A stretch of 50,815 nucleotides of DNA from Prochlorococcus sp. AG-409-O23 (lineage in GTDB: Bacteria > Cyanobacteriota > Cyanobacteriia > PCC-6307 > Cyanobiaceae). Under the pieces are notes generated by a model, which worked only from the letters and a program-made list of their open reading frames with translations, made no database searches and was not told where the DNA came from. The position numbers and the translations under genes are program-made. The stretch's first letter is position 1. Each line of letters begins with the position of its first letter. The stretch is from the NCBI GenBank assembly GCA_003215355.1, contig QCKL01000009.1, positions 1 to 50,815 on the forward strand. The letters run 5' to 3'. Shown here piece by piece: positions 12,819 through 20,995 of this stretch.

Positions 12819-13988
12819 TTAGCCCTCAAGATTTACGCCAGCGAGAACCAATTGTTCTTGACCAACAGGCCCCGCCCAACGCACACGCCGCTGACGATCA
12901 AATAAAGCTGCACCTAAATCAATAGTCCAAGATCCATAACGAGCTAAGTAGGCAGCGCAGCGCATTTCAACAGTCATAGCAATACTCATCCAAAGTTTTT
13001 GTGCAAGATGTGGGTCTGCATCTTCAATCATTAATAAAGCAGCTTCTATCGAATCAGCTTGACCAATATCTCGAATCAAATTCAAGGGTAATTCCTGTTG
13101 AACTGCTAATGCAGTAAGTGTTTCTAAGCGGCCATCAGCCAGATGATGATGTGTATGAAAAATTCCTCCTGCAAGTTTGATCAATTTCCCGTGATAACCA
13201 AACACCAGTAACTCCTTGACACCTGCCTCAGCAGCAGCGACCAGCAAAGGACCTACCCAATTGCCAGCTTTAACCACTGAATCTGAAGAAAGCCCTAGCT
13301 TCAAAGCTAAATCCAAACCATTTTCGCCAATCACCAACGTAATAGCTCTCTCACAATTCAAATGAGTACATTTTCGGCGTAATTGCTCAATAGTCTTTTG
13401 CAGCTGATCAGGAGAAGCACTTTCCTGAGCATCAGCCTGCATACCAATCAATGAAAGACCATCAACAACCCCAAAAGCCTTGTTGCTTGTCCGTTCAGCT
13501 AATTGTGCACCTTTTGGGAAAATAACCTCAAGCCTCAAAGAACGCCCCAATGGAACCAAAGGGCGAAGGTTCTGATGCAATAAATCTCGAGCAAATTCTG
13601 AAATGCAGGGATCGCCTGATGATTCAAACTTGCCCACCCCAAAGCCCGCTACTAAATTCAGCCAAGATGTAGAAGGGTTAGCAACCTCTTGCTCTTCATC
13701 CAACAATTGCTCCTGCCACTGAACACAAGCCCAAATCTCCAAGCCAGAGGTCAAGTCAAGACTTAAATCCGAATTGCAATGGCTGATCCCAATTGCTTGT
13801 GTACGGTCCAAAAGCAATGAGCCAGAGGTAACGGGCACGCATAACAAGCCTTTTTGATTAGGCAGCACAAGCTTTTGCTCGGCTTCAAAAGGCTGTCCTA
13901 CCAAAACTTCTGTTGCAGCACGAGCAGCCGCCGCAACCCAAACTGGCAGAGTAAATCCCTTAAAACCCACAGAAGAATTAACGATCAA
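12819..13988 (-). CDS. cbiD: Cobalt-precorrin-5B C1-methyltransferase
   Basis: Methylates the corrin ring at C-1 in the anaerobic cobalamin pathway using S-adenosylmethionine. Recognised by the start GFTLPVWVAAAARAA, the middle SNKAFGVVDGLSLIG, and the later GNWVGPLLVAAAEAGVKELLVFGYHGKLIKLAGGIFHTHHHLADGR, all typical of CbiD. The open frame begins at TTG 13986-13988; a GTG six codons further in is another possible start. It precedes guaA on the same strand by about 60 bases and diverges from the aminotransferase at 14040. Confidence 0.9.
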   Translation of the reverse strand: MIVNSSVGFKGFTLPVWVAAAARAATEVLVGQPFEAEQKLVLPNQKGLLCVPVTSGSLLLDRTQAIGISHCNSDLSLDLTSGLEIWACVQWQEQLLDEEQEVANPSTSWLNLVAGFGVGKFESSGDPCISEFARDLLHQNLRPLVPLGRSLRLEVIFPKGAQLAERTSNKAFGVVDGLSLIGMQADAQESASPDQLQKTIEQLRRKCTHLNCERAITLVIGENGLDLALKLGLSSDSVVKAGNWVGPLLVAAAEAGVKELLVFGYHGKLIKLAGGIFHTHHHLADGRLETLTALAVQQELPLNLIRDIGQADSIEAALLMIEDADPHLAQKLWMSIAMTVEMRCAAYLARYGSWTIDLGAALFDRQRRVRWAGPVGQEQLVLAGVNLEG

Positions 13989-14039
13989 GACAACCTAACT
14001 AGCTAATTTTTAAGATGGCCAATTGTGACTCCTAAAAAT

Positions 14040-15194
14040 ATGCAAGAAAAACTCAGTCTGATGATCCCTGGTCCCACTCCAGTCCCAGAGTCAGTCCTCA
14101 AAGCTCTAGGCCAACACCCTATAGGTCATCGCAGCGGGGAGTTTCAAGACATAGTCCGAAGGACTACAGCACAGCTCCAATGGCTTCATCAAACAGAAGG
14201 AGATGTACTCACAATCACTGGCAGCGGAACAGCAGCCATGGAAGCGGGGATTATCAATACTCTTAGTAGAGGAGACAAAGTGCTTTGTGGCGAGAACGGT
14301 AAGTTCGGTGAACGATGGGTAAAAGTGGCAAAGGCCTATGGCATAAATGTGGAAGTATTAAAAACTGAATGGGGACAACCTTTAAATCCTGAAGAATTCA
14401 GAAAAGTTCTTGAAGGTGACAAAAAGAAAGAAATTAAAGCCGTAATAATTACTCATTCCGAAACATCTACTGGAGTTCTCAATGACTTGCAAACAATCAG
14501 CAAGTATGTAAGAGCTCATGGTCAAGCAATAACTATCGCAGACTGTGTTACCAGTCTTGGAGCCTGTGATGTCCCAATGGATAATTGGGGAATAGATGTA
14601 ATTGCATCTGGATCTCAAAAAGGGTACATGATGCCACCTGGCTTGGGTTTCGTCGCCATGAGTAATCGTGCCTGGGAAGCTCAACAAAAATCTGACCTGC
14701 CCAAGTTTTATTTGGATCTCAGCCAATACAAAAAAGCAGCTTCAAAAAATAGCAATCCATTTACACCTGCAGTCAATCTTTATTTCTCGCTAGAAGCAGC
14801 TCTAAACATGATGCAAGCAGAAGGGCTCACCTCAATCTTTAAGCGTCATCATCGTCATCGCGCTGCAACACAAGCCGGAATGAAAGCCATTGGACTTCCA
14901 ATTTTCTCTGCAGAAGGACATGGAAGTCCAGCGATCACAGCAGTCGCACCGAAAACAATTGATGCAGAGCAGTTACGCAAAGAAGTAAAGGATAAGTTCG
15001 ATATCCTTTTGGCAGGAGGACAAGATCATTTAAAAGGTAAAGTATTCCGGATAGGACACCTTGGATTTGTTAATGATAGAGATGTGCTAACAGCTGTTTC
15101 AGCAATAGAAGCAACCCTTCAATCACTAGGCCTAGACAATGGTCAAATAGGTCAAGGACTGAAAGCTGCTTCAGAGATTCTTACAGCCAGATGA
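14040..15194 (+). CDS. Class V aminotransferase, serine/alanine-glyoxylate type
   Basis: A pyridoxal-phosphate enzyme, probably serine- or alanine-glyoxylate transaminase used in photorespiratory glyoxylate removal. Hallmarks: LMIPGPTPVPESVL, GHRSGEF, TGSGTAAMEAG for the phosphate, ADCVTSLG, and the cofactor lysine in SGSQKGYMMPPGLGF. The family is often labelled soluble hydrogenase subunit in cyanobacteria, which is misleading. I prefer the ATG at 14040 (MQEKLSLMIPG), matching the family start; a GTG at 14025 would add five residues. Confidence 0.85.
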   Translation: MQEKLSLMIPGPTPVPESVLKALGQHPIGHRSGEFQDIVRRTTAQLQWLHQTEGDVLTITGSGTAAMEAGIINTLSRGDKVLCGENGKFGERWVKVAKAYGINVEVLKTEWGQPLNPEEFRKVLEGDKKKEIKAVIITHSETSTGVLNDLQTISKYVRAHGQAITIADCVTSLGACDVPMDNWGIDVIASGSQKGYMMPPGLGFVAMSNRAWEAQQKSDLPKFYLDLSQYKKAASKNSNPFTPAVNLYFSLEAALNMMQAEGLTSIFKRHHRHRAATQAGMKAIGLPIFSAEGHGSPAITAVAPKTIDAEQLRKEVKDKFDILLAGGQDHLKGKVFRIGHLGFVNDRDVLTAVSAIEATLQSLGLDNGQIGQGLKAASEILTAR

Positions 15195-15236
15195 TACATT
15201 AATGCCTAAATCAGTTACACTAGATTCTCAAAGTAT

Positions 15237-15308
15237 GCGGGTGTAATTCAGTGGTAGAATGTCAGCTTCCCAAGCTGAACGTCGCCGGTTCGAGTCCGGT
15301 CACCCGCT
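15237..15308 (+). tRNA. tRNA-Gly (anticodon CCC)
   Basis: A full cloverleaf: acceptor GCGGGTG (15237-15243) pairs with CACCCGC (15301-15307), D-arm AGTGGTAGA, anticodon arm TCAGC-TTCCCAA-GCTGA with anticodon CCC, and T-loop GGTTCGAGTCC. The CCA end is not encoded. It reads GGG codons. It lies outside the mobile element and shows no sign of being an integration site here. Confidence 0.9.
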
Positions 15309-15389
15309 TCCCAAGTTATAGGTTAAAATCAATAATTAATCGCTCTAGTTTTATTTAATTTAAGAGTTTTCTAGCAGGTTTATATATTT

Positions 15390-15614
15390 TCAAGTTCTAG
15401 GCTTTATTAATTGAAGCACTTGAGGACCAACACCCCCTGCTCTCCTTTCTTGATCTAAGGCTTTCAGAATCAAAGAGCCAGCCGCCTGCAGATCTCCCGC
15501 CTCAGCTTGAGCACTAGCGGCATCAAAAAAATTCAGAGCAGCTTTCAAATAAGCTTCTCGTTTACCTTGTGAAGGGTTGATTTTGGAAGGTGACCTCACA
15601 AAAGTAGATGTCAC
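15390..15614 (-). CDS. Small conserved hypothetical protein, 74 aa
   Basis: Function unknown. After a basic N-terminus (MTSTFVRSPSKINPSQGKREA) it has two alanine-rich helices (YLKAALNFFDAASAQAEAGDLQAAGSLILKALDQERR), which look like a single TPR-like helical hairpin. The start is GTG. No signal peptide. Composition fits a real picocyanobacterial gene rather than chance, but I know no family name. Confidence 0.55.
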   Translation of the reverse strand: MTSTFVRSPSKINPSQGKREAYLKAALNFFDAASAQAEAGDLQAAGSLILKALDQERRAGGVGPQVLQLIKPRT

Positions 15615-15743
15615 AAGTAATTCAGATAATGGCCCTTTGATTGAAGCTTAACGTGAATCTTGTAAGAGAAACACTATACACAACAACGATAATAATAAAA
15701 AATCAAAACCTTACTCAAGGTAATTTTGGAAAAAACGAAGATT

Positions 15744-15974
15744 TCAAGTTCCTGGCTCCTCAATATTTCCACCTAAGTCAGCGATCTGAGCACGTAATGA
15801 AGCCGATCTAATTTGATCTCCACGGGTTTCAGATACTGCCAATGCAAATTCAAGCTTCTCAAGATGATGACCACCTTCATGAAAAGCCTTTTTACAAGCC
15901 GAAGGGTCTTTTAACTTGAGTCTTGAGGAAAGATTGGAGCCTGGAGCATCACAGGCAGAAATGGTGGGAGCCAT
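15744..15974 (-). CDS. Small conserved hypothetical protein, 76 aa
   Basis: No domain recognised. It starts MAPTISACDAPGSNLSSRLKLKDPSACKKAF, followed by a helix (HHLEKLEFALAVSETRGDQIRSASLRAQIADLGG). Two Cys and the pair of His might bind a metal, but this is speculation. It lies between two other minus-strand small genes. Confidence 0.5.
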   Translation of the reverse strand: MAPTISACDAPGSNLSSRLKLKDPSACKKAFHEGGHHLEKLEFALAVSETRGDQIRSASLRAQIADLGGNIEEPGT

Positions 15975-16015
15975 GGTTGCCTTTATTTAATTATATTGTG
16001 ACACCTCAAGCTAAC

Positions 16016-16300
16016 TTATGCAGCCATAGAATCTACTTCTCTTGCAACTGACCAAGCATTATCAGATTCATTATCTTGAGAAGAATTTTCCAAAAGCTCC
16101 TGGCATTCCCTTAATAACTGCTCAACGCCATCAAGCATCTCTATTTCTTCTGCTGGAATTTCATCTGAGCGATCTTGGAGCTGCAACTCAATAGCTTCCT
16201 GGCGTTGCTCAAGTTTCACTAAACGCTGTGAAAGTGCAGTAATGGTCTGTGCAAGATCTTCCGCAGTACGAGTGATTCGAAAAGAACAAGAAGAAGTCAT
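16016..16300 (-). CDS. Small coiled-coil hypothetical protein, 94 aa
   Basis: Function unknown. The chosen ATG (16298-16300) gives MTSSCSFRITRTAEDLAQTI; a longer frame reaches 16378, but its first 26 residues look unlike coding sequence. Residues about 14-45 form a clear coiled coil (LAQTITALSQRLVKLEQRQEAIELQLQ), with an acidic second helix after it (EEIEMLDGVEQLLRECQELLE). Probably a small cytoplasmic oligomer. Confidence 0.6.
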   Translation of the reverse strand: MTSSCSFRITRTAEDLAQTITALSQRLVKLEQRQEAIELQLQDRSDEIPAEEIEMLDGVEQLLRECQELLENSSQDNESDNAWSVAREVDSMAA

Positions 16301-16422
16301 TTGCAGAAGTAGTAGAAGTTTCCTGATAACAACACATAGGGAGTAATTACTCAAGTCTCTATGTAGCCGGTTGTGCAAAAAACATCTACAAGCAAACTGG
16401 AATAACTTTAGCCAATCTACAA

Positions 16423-16938
16423 ATGCCTTCTATAGCGACGTTAGTTATATATCTAATTGGTGGGACCTCAATCGGTCTACTAATGCTTTTGACCGGTATA
16501 CCTGCTGCACCGCTTGCAGGAGCATTGATTGGAGCTGGCCTGGTAGGTGTAAGTGGTCGCTTAGAAATACCCCAATGGCCTCCAGGAACAAGAACAGCAC
16601 TTCAAATAGGTATTGGCACAATTATTGGTGCAGGAATCACCAAAGACTCATTAGAGCAATTGCAAATACTGTGGAAGCCTGCAGTACTAATAACTATGAC
16701 GCTAGTCCTAACTGGAGTTGTAATAGGTCTTTGGAGCAGCCGATTATTAGGGATTGATCCATTAATAGCTTTACTAGGTGCAGCCCCTGGCGGAATCAGC
16801 GGCATGAGCTTAGTTGGAGCAGAGTTAGGAGTAGGTGCAGCAGTTGCAGCCCTTCATGCAGTAAGGCTAATCACCGTTTTACTTGTGCTGCCAGTCATAG
16901 TTAAGTTATTAGCTCCATTAGGTTTGCCTGATTCTTAA
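16423..16938 (+). CDS. AbrB-family membrane protein, half-length, 171 aa
   Basis: A multi-pass membrane protein, possibly a transporter. Its sequence (GTSIGLLMLLTGIPAAPLAGALIGAGL, then ALQIGIGTIIGAGITKDS, and LLGAAPGGISGMSLVGAELG) matches the AbrB duplication domain, once mislabelled as ammonia monooxygenase. Standard AbrB proteins are about 350 residues with two such repeats; this one has a single repeat, a form I recall from cyanobacteria. It probably works as a dimer. It is unrelated to the AbrB transcription factor. Confidence 0.78.
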   Translation: MPSIATLVIYLIGGTSIGLLMLLTGIPAAPLAGALIGAGLVGVSGRLEIPQWPPGTRTALQIGIGTIIGAGITKDSLEQLQILWKPAVLITMTLVLTGVVIGLWSSRLLGIDPLIALLGAAPGGISGMSLVGAELGVGAAVAALHAVRLITVLLVLPVIVKLLAPLGLPDS

Positions 16939-16995
16939 TGGAACCTGGACATAAGGAAATAGATACGTTACGAGGGATGTATTGCTAACCAATTC

Positions 16996-17382
16996 ATGGC
17001 CAAGAAACAACATCGTATCCGTCTTCCACTAACACTAATTAGCCTGAGTTTTGCAACCATTATCGGCACAAGTAGTCAAGCAGCTATCAAAGAGACAGGG
17101 ACAAAAGGTGCTGAAATTTACTGTTATATGCGCAGCAATGGAAATGAACATGAGGTCAGTTGGAACGCAGCTTATGAAGTAATCAAGCGTCAAGCAAATA
17201 GCCTATTCAAAACCTCACCAAAACATGCTGCGGTAATGATTATAGAAGCTGTAGTGCAAGAGCCAAATGATTTTCAAGGTTGCGGTAGTTACCTAGGAGA
17301 CCTATTTGGTGGCTCAATTCAAGTTGACCAAAATCTAAAAGAACCTGAAAAATTAGAGAAAGGAGATCGTTATAGCTATTAA
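16996..17382 (+). CDS. Secreted or lumenal hypothetical protein, 128 aa
   Basis: A clear signal peptide: basic MAKKQHRIR, hydrophobic LPLTLISLSFATIIG, and cleavage probably after SSQA-A near residue 30. The mature part (GAEIYCYMRSNGNEHEVSWNAAYEVIKRQ...GCGSYLGDLFGG) has two Cys that may form a disulfide. I associate this with a small family limited to marine picocyanobacteria, perhaps DUF6554, but I am not sure. It converges with the helicase gene on the minus strand. Confidence 0.7.
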   Translation: MAKKQHRIRLPLTLISLSFATIIGTSSQAAIKETGTKGAEIYCYMRSNGNEHEVSWNAAYEVIKRQANSLFKTSPKHAAVMIIEAVVQEPNDFQGCGSYLGDLFGGSIQVDQNLKEPEKLEKGDRYSY

Positions 17383-17455
17383 ATCACCTCTCAGGTTTTG
17401 ATAATTAAATAATACCTCATAAAAGATATACTTCAGTTTATCAAACTAAATTAAT

Positions 17456-19069
17456 TCACAATTCTTGGATGCATTGAAAAAGCATTTTTGGCAAAGATTG
17501 GCGCTTAACTATTACACGACTTGAGCCCATAATTATCTCTATTCTTTCAGACTTATTAGCCACCAAACCATCAACTAATTGATCAGCAAGTCCCAATTGA
17601 AACCAATGACTAGTTAGTGAACCATCCATTCCCAATCGATGACAACGATCTTCTGCCTGAGCCACATCACCCGGCGTCCATGGTCTCTCAAGCAAAATAA
17701 CGTGTCGAGCACGATGAAGAGTAAAACCAAGTCCACCTGCTCCATAAGTAGCTAAAAGCAAAGGATTATTACCTGCCTGAAAATTATTTACTGCCAGTTC
17801 TCTCGCTTGAAAGTTCTGCCTTCCTGTTAATAGCTCACCACCTAAATAGGTCTTTAAAAGTTCCAAAGGCTGAACAAAACTACTAAACAGTACGATATTT
17901 TCTCCTTGCCCAATTAAATCTTTTATCAGCTGACTTACAGATGGTAATTTAAACTCCGCTGATATTTTTCTAAGTACAGTAAGAAAAGCAAGAGATTCAG
18001 CAGTTGATGGGACTAAGCCAGATTGAGTACGTTGACGGTAATCATCAATAAATAAAGCCAATCGATGATTAAATCCTTTCATTTCTGAGGACGATAATGT
18101 AACTAAATGTTCTAAGCGAAGCTTGGGAGGTAAGCCCAACGACTTATCTTTAGTCCGGTTCAGAATAAAAGGTTTTACTAATTTCTTAAGGTCATTCAAA
18201 TTACTAGAAACATTGCAATCCCAAATCGTTCCTATGCCTCTTTCACGCCCATGACCTTGGCAGAAATATTTTTCAAACGCAAATTTATCTTGCCCCAAAG
18301 GATGGTCAATTGCAGCCAATAAAGGAAAAAGTTGAGACGGTCGGCCATTTTTCATTGGGGTTCCTGTCAACATCCAAATAGCCCTCAAGCAAGGATGTCT
18401 TGCTAAACGCAACAAAGCCTGTGTTCTCTTTGCATTGAGTGATTGCGCAAAATGAGCTTCATCAACAATTAACAATGTTCCTTTAATTGACAATTCCTTA
18501 GGGAGACGAGCCCAACTTCGCAAATCAATTTGCAAATCCAAAGCATTTGCCTCCTCCAACCAATGCGAATGAAGACCAACAGGTGCAACAACCATTACAT
18601 GAACTTCAACCGCTCTTGCCATTGCCCGAGCAGCAAGAAGAGATGTCAAAGTTTTTCCTAAACCCATCTCATCAGCTAGCAAAGCTCCGCGCCGTGCCAA
18701 CAGCCAACGTGCTCCTAAACGCTGATGAGGCAAAGCTTTTCTTCCATCGAGTAAAACACTATTTAAATCTGACTTCTGAACCAATTCCTGATATCTAGGC
18801 ATCGATGGCAATACCTTCTTAGACCAAGTGATCCATTGGGAAAGATCTTCTCTAACTACAAAACGTGTCCCGAATTTTTCCGTCAGATGCTCAGCTGCAG
18901 AAAAAGGGAACTCCCAAGCTCCGCCTCTCCCACTCCAAACACCTCTTGGTCTTATCTTTCGAAGCTCGGCTTGAGTAACTGGATCGAAAGGGAAAGCAAC
19001 TTTGATCAGCCCAGCTGAAGTAAGGCCAAAATAACAACTAGGAGCCAGCTGGGGTGAGGATTCTGACAC
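17456..19069 (-). CDS. SNF2-family helicase-like ATPase, 537 aa
   Basis: A DNA translocase of the SWI2/SNF2 group. The N-terminal 80 residues (PRGVWSGRGGAWEFPFS) resemble the HARP-like domain of SMARCAL1-type enzymes. Walker A is DEMGLGKT, the DEAH box is VDEAHFAQ, and motif III is LTGTPMKNG. The C-terminal helicase half has VLFSSFVQPLELL, GLGFTLHRARHVILLERPWTPGDVAQAEDRCHRLG. Many bacterial relatives are annotated as DEAD/DEAH-box helicases; a role in fork or repair work is likely from the family but not shown. It diverges from the HNH gene. Confidence 0.85.
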   Translation of the reverse strand: MSESSPQLAPSCYFGLTSAGLIKVAFPFDPVTQAELRKIRPRGVWSGRGGAWEFPFSAAEHLTEKFGTRFVVREDLSQWITWSKKVLPSMPRYQELVQKSDLNSVLLDGRKALPHQRLGARWLLARRGALLADEMGLGKTLTSLLAARAMARAVEVHVMVVAPVGLHSHWLEEANALDLQIDLRSWARLPKELSIKGTLLIVDEAHFAQSLNAKRTQALLRLARHPCLRAIWMLTGTPMKNGRPSQLFPLLAAIDHPLGQDKFAFEKYFCQGHGRERGIGTIWDCNVSSNLNDLKKLVKPFILNRTKDKSLGLPPKLRLEHLVTLSSSEMKGFNHRLALFIDDYRQRTQSGLVPSTAESLAFLTVLRKISAEFKLPSVSQLIKDLIGQGENIVLFSSFVQPLELLKTYLGGELLTGRQNFQARELAVNNFQAGNNPLLLATYGAGGLGFTLHRARHVILLERPWTPGDVAQAEDRCHRLGMDGSLTSHWFQLGLADQLVDGLVANKSERIEIIMGSSRVIVKRQSLPKMLFQCIQEL

Positions 19070-19221
19070 TCAGATAGATCCAAAGGTACTAACCATCAGC
19101 AAGTTGGCAAGGCCCGATCAAGCCAATGGGAAAAGCGCTATACAAGATGACTAAATAGTAGGGGTTCACACATTGACGCCGGAAGCAACCGCGGCAAACT
19201 GCGCATAGCCGAGGTACTCGG

Positions 19222-19632
19222 ATGCACAACAGGGACGCAGTTTTCCTAGAAGACCTTTGTCCCAAACTACGTGTCCGACGATGGCGACAATCACTGCACT
19301 CTTTTACTGGCAAAAGTTGCATTTTTTGCGGTAAGCCTTCCGAATCAATAGATCATGTTGTTCCTCAAAGTCGAGGTGGCTTAAGCATTACTGAAAATTG
19401 TGTTCCGGCCTGTCTCTCCTGCAACGGAGACAAGTCAGATACAGAAGCATTTGACTGGTATAGACGACAACGTTTTTATGACCCAAGACGAGCAATGGCA
19501 ATCCGTGCATGGATGGATGGCGATCTACGTCTAGCGTTACGATTATTACAATGGGCACAACCTAATAACTCAAATAAAGAGAAGATCCCGTCTATTTCTA
19601 CTGACCAAGACTGGACCTTACAGGCTGCATAA
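19222..19632 (+). CDS. HNH endonuclease-type protein, 136 aa
   Basis: A small nuclease-fold protein. The zinc and active-site signature is complete: CIFCGKP, then SIDHVVPQSRGG, then NCVPACLSCNGDKSD, which gives the CxxC...H...N...CxxC pattern. The tail YRRQRFYDPRRAMAIRAWMDGDLRLALRLL is typical of a version conserved in marine picocyanobacteria. It is chromosomal and far from the mobile element, so I do not link it to mobility. Upstream is a GC-rich gap (19150-19221) with a possible short hairpin. Confidence 0.8.
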   Translation: MHNRDAVFLEDLCPKLRVRRWRQSLHSFTGKSCIFCGKPSESIDHVVPQSRGGLSITENCVPACLSCNGDKSDTEAFDWYRRQRFYDPRRAMAIRAWMDGDLRLALRLLQWAQPNNSNKEKIPSISTDQDWTLQAA

Positions 19633-19635
19633 AAG

Positions 19636-19815
19636 TCACCAGACTTGGCATGCAATTGCTGGATTATGCCTTTCACAAATAGATGCCATCTCTTGTGGCT
19701 TTTCAGGAACTAACAAAATCGCAAGCGAAATGCATAACAAAGCGATTAAAAAAACAGAATTCCAACCATCGTGCCTTGCAATACTCAGACGAGATGACGC
19801 ATTTCGCGGCAACAT
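19636..19815 (-). CDS. Small single-pass membrane protein, 59 aa
   Basis: Unknown function. Starting at the ATG of 19813-19815 it reads MLPRNASSRLSIARHDGWNS, then a membrane helix (VFLIALLCISLAILLV) and a short tail with two Cys and a His (PEKPQEMASICERHNPAIACQVW). The tail pattern looks conserved in picocyanobacterial proteins I recall, which favours a real gene. A start at 19863 adds 16 less convincing residues. Confidence 0.5.
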   Translation of the reverse strand: MLPRNASSRLSIARHDGWNSVFLIALLCISLAILLVPEKPQEMASICERHNPAIACQVW

Positions 19816-19890
19816 GCTGAGAGAAGAACCTGAAGCACGCAACAAAGAGGCAGTCATGAGCAAGAATCACTTGGTAATACATTTGTACTC

Positions 19891-20784
19891 ATGCTGACTG
19901 AACTTGTCAAGCGCAGCATGCCGCTTCCTCCTCAATCAAAACTGCTGATTCTTGGTGCAGGTTTTAGCGGTCAGCATGTAGCCGCGCTAGCTAGAAAACT
20001 TGGAAGCAATGTGCTCTGTAGTCGAAGGGACATAAATAGTCCAGGAGCAGATGTCGCCTTTGACAGCGTCGCAAAGAAAATTCCTCCTCTGAAAGTTCTC
20101 AGGGAAGTAACCCATTTGCTCAGTTGCATTCCACCCGATCCAAATGGTGAGGACCCAGTACTGACAACTTTGAGCGCACATTTAAAAGAAATGCCACTGG
20201 AATGGGTGGGTTATCTTTCAACTACAGGTGTCTATGGCGATCGCAAAGGAGAGTGGGTTTCTGAAGCCGATAATCCACAACCAGAGCAATCAAGAAGCAA
20301 AAGGCGTCTGTCATGTGAACAGGCTTGGGAGGCATCTGGCTTGCCCCTGCAAATTCTTCGCCTACCAGGAATTTATGGGCCTGGACGATCAGCCTTACAA
20401 AGCATTCGGAATAAAAAAATAAAAATGATAGATAAGCCTGGTCAAGTTTTCTCAAGAATTCATGTGGATGACATTGCAGGTGCCGCTTTTCACCTGATTC
20501 ACTTAGCTAATAAAGGGCAAAGGCCTCAAATCATTAACATTGCAGATAATCTGCCAACCACAAATACAGAGGTACTCCGTTTTGCAGCATCACTGCTTGG
20601 AATTGGAGTGCCTCCATTAGAGCCATTTGAAAGCGCGGCCAAAACCATGAGCCCAATGGCTCTTTCTTTCTGGCAAGAAAATCGCAGAGTAAGTAATCAG
20701 ATGTTATGTAAAGATCTTGGCTATTCTCTGATTCATCCTGACTATCAATCAGGGTTGAAGGATTGTTTAGATCAAGATAAATAG
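19891..20784 (+). CDS. NAD-dependent epimerase/dehydratase family protein, 297 aa
   Basis: An extended short-chain dehydrogenase of the YeeZ-like type, substrate unknown. The nucleotide-binding Rossmann motif is LLILGAGFSGQHVAALARKLG; further motifs are LSTTGVYGDRKGEWVSE, LRLPGIYGPGR and SRIHVDDIAGAAFHL. The usual catalytic YxxxK is not obvious (VYGDRKG is the nearest), so it may act on a sugar nucleotide in a modified way or be regulatory. It precedes pdxA, with the 60-residue minus-strand gene between. Confidence 0.8.
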   Translation: MLTELVKRSMPLPPQSKLLILGAGFSGQHVAALARKLGSNVLCSRRDINSPGADVAFDSVAKKIPPLKVLREVTHLLSCIPPDPNGEDPVLTTLSAHLKEMPLEWVGYLSTTGVYGDRKGEWVSEADNPQPEQSRSKRRLSCEQAWEASGLPLQILRLPGIYGPGRSALQSIRNKKIKMIDKPGQVFSRIHVDDIAGAAFHLIHLANKGQRPQIINIADNLPTTNTEVLRFAASLLGIGVPPLEPFESAAKTMSPMALSFWQENRRVSNQMLCKDLGYSLIHPDYQSGLKDCLDQDK

Positions 20785-20812
20785 TTATCTAAAGCTAATT
20801 ATGCAACGACTT

Positions 20813-20995
20813 TTAATCTTCCTCACCAAGAAACACTTCAGAAAAAAACTCTGACCAATCCACTGATTTTGAAGGGTCAATGTCAGTAAATCCCACATTA
20901 TGCAAAAACAAGCTTCCCTTGAAAACCAACCATCCTTCTCGAAAACCAGTCCCTATGGAATAGAGCAACAAACCAAGAAACATCAACCTCAGCAT
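20813..20995 (-). CDS. Small membrane protein, 60 aa, divergent from pdxA
   Basis: A hydrophobic N-terminus (MLRLMFLGLLLYSIGTGFREGWLVFKG) followed by an acidic tail (FTDIDPSKSVDWSEFFSEVFLGEED). Likely one membrane pass. Its ATG overlaps the ATG of pdxA on the other strand within the four bases CATG (20993-20996). I recall similar small proteins beside pdxA in picocyanobacteria, which supports it being real, but the function is unknown. Confidence 0.6.
   Translation of the reverse strand: MLRLMFLGLLLYSIGTGFREGWLVFKGSLFLHNVGFTDIDPSKSVDWSEFFSEVFLGEED

Noticed and set aside
15237-15308. tRNA-Gly as an attachment site
   Set aside because: No partial copy of the tRNA 3' end and no integrase nearby; the element is anchored at guaA instead.
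19160-19220. Signal recognition particle RNA
   Set aside because: GGAAGC resembles part of the SRP loop, but the flanking pairs needed around the GGAA tetraloop are missing.
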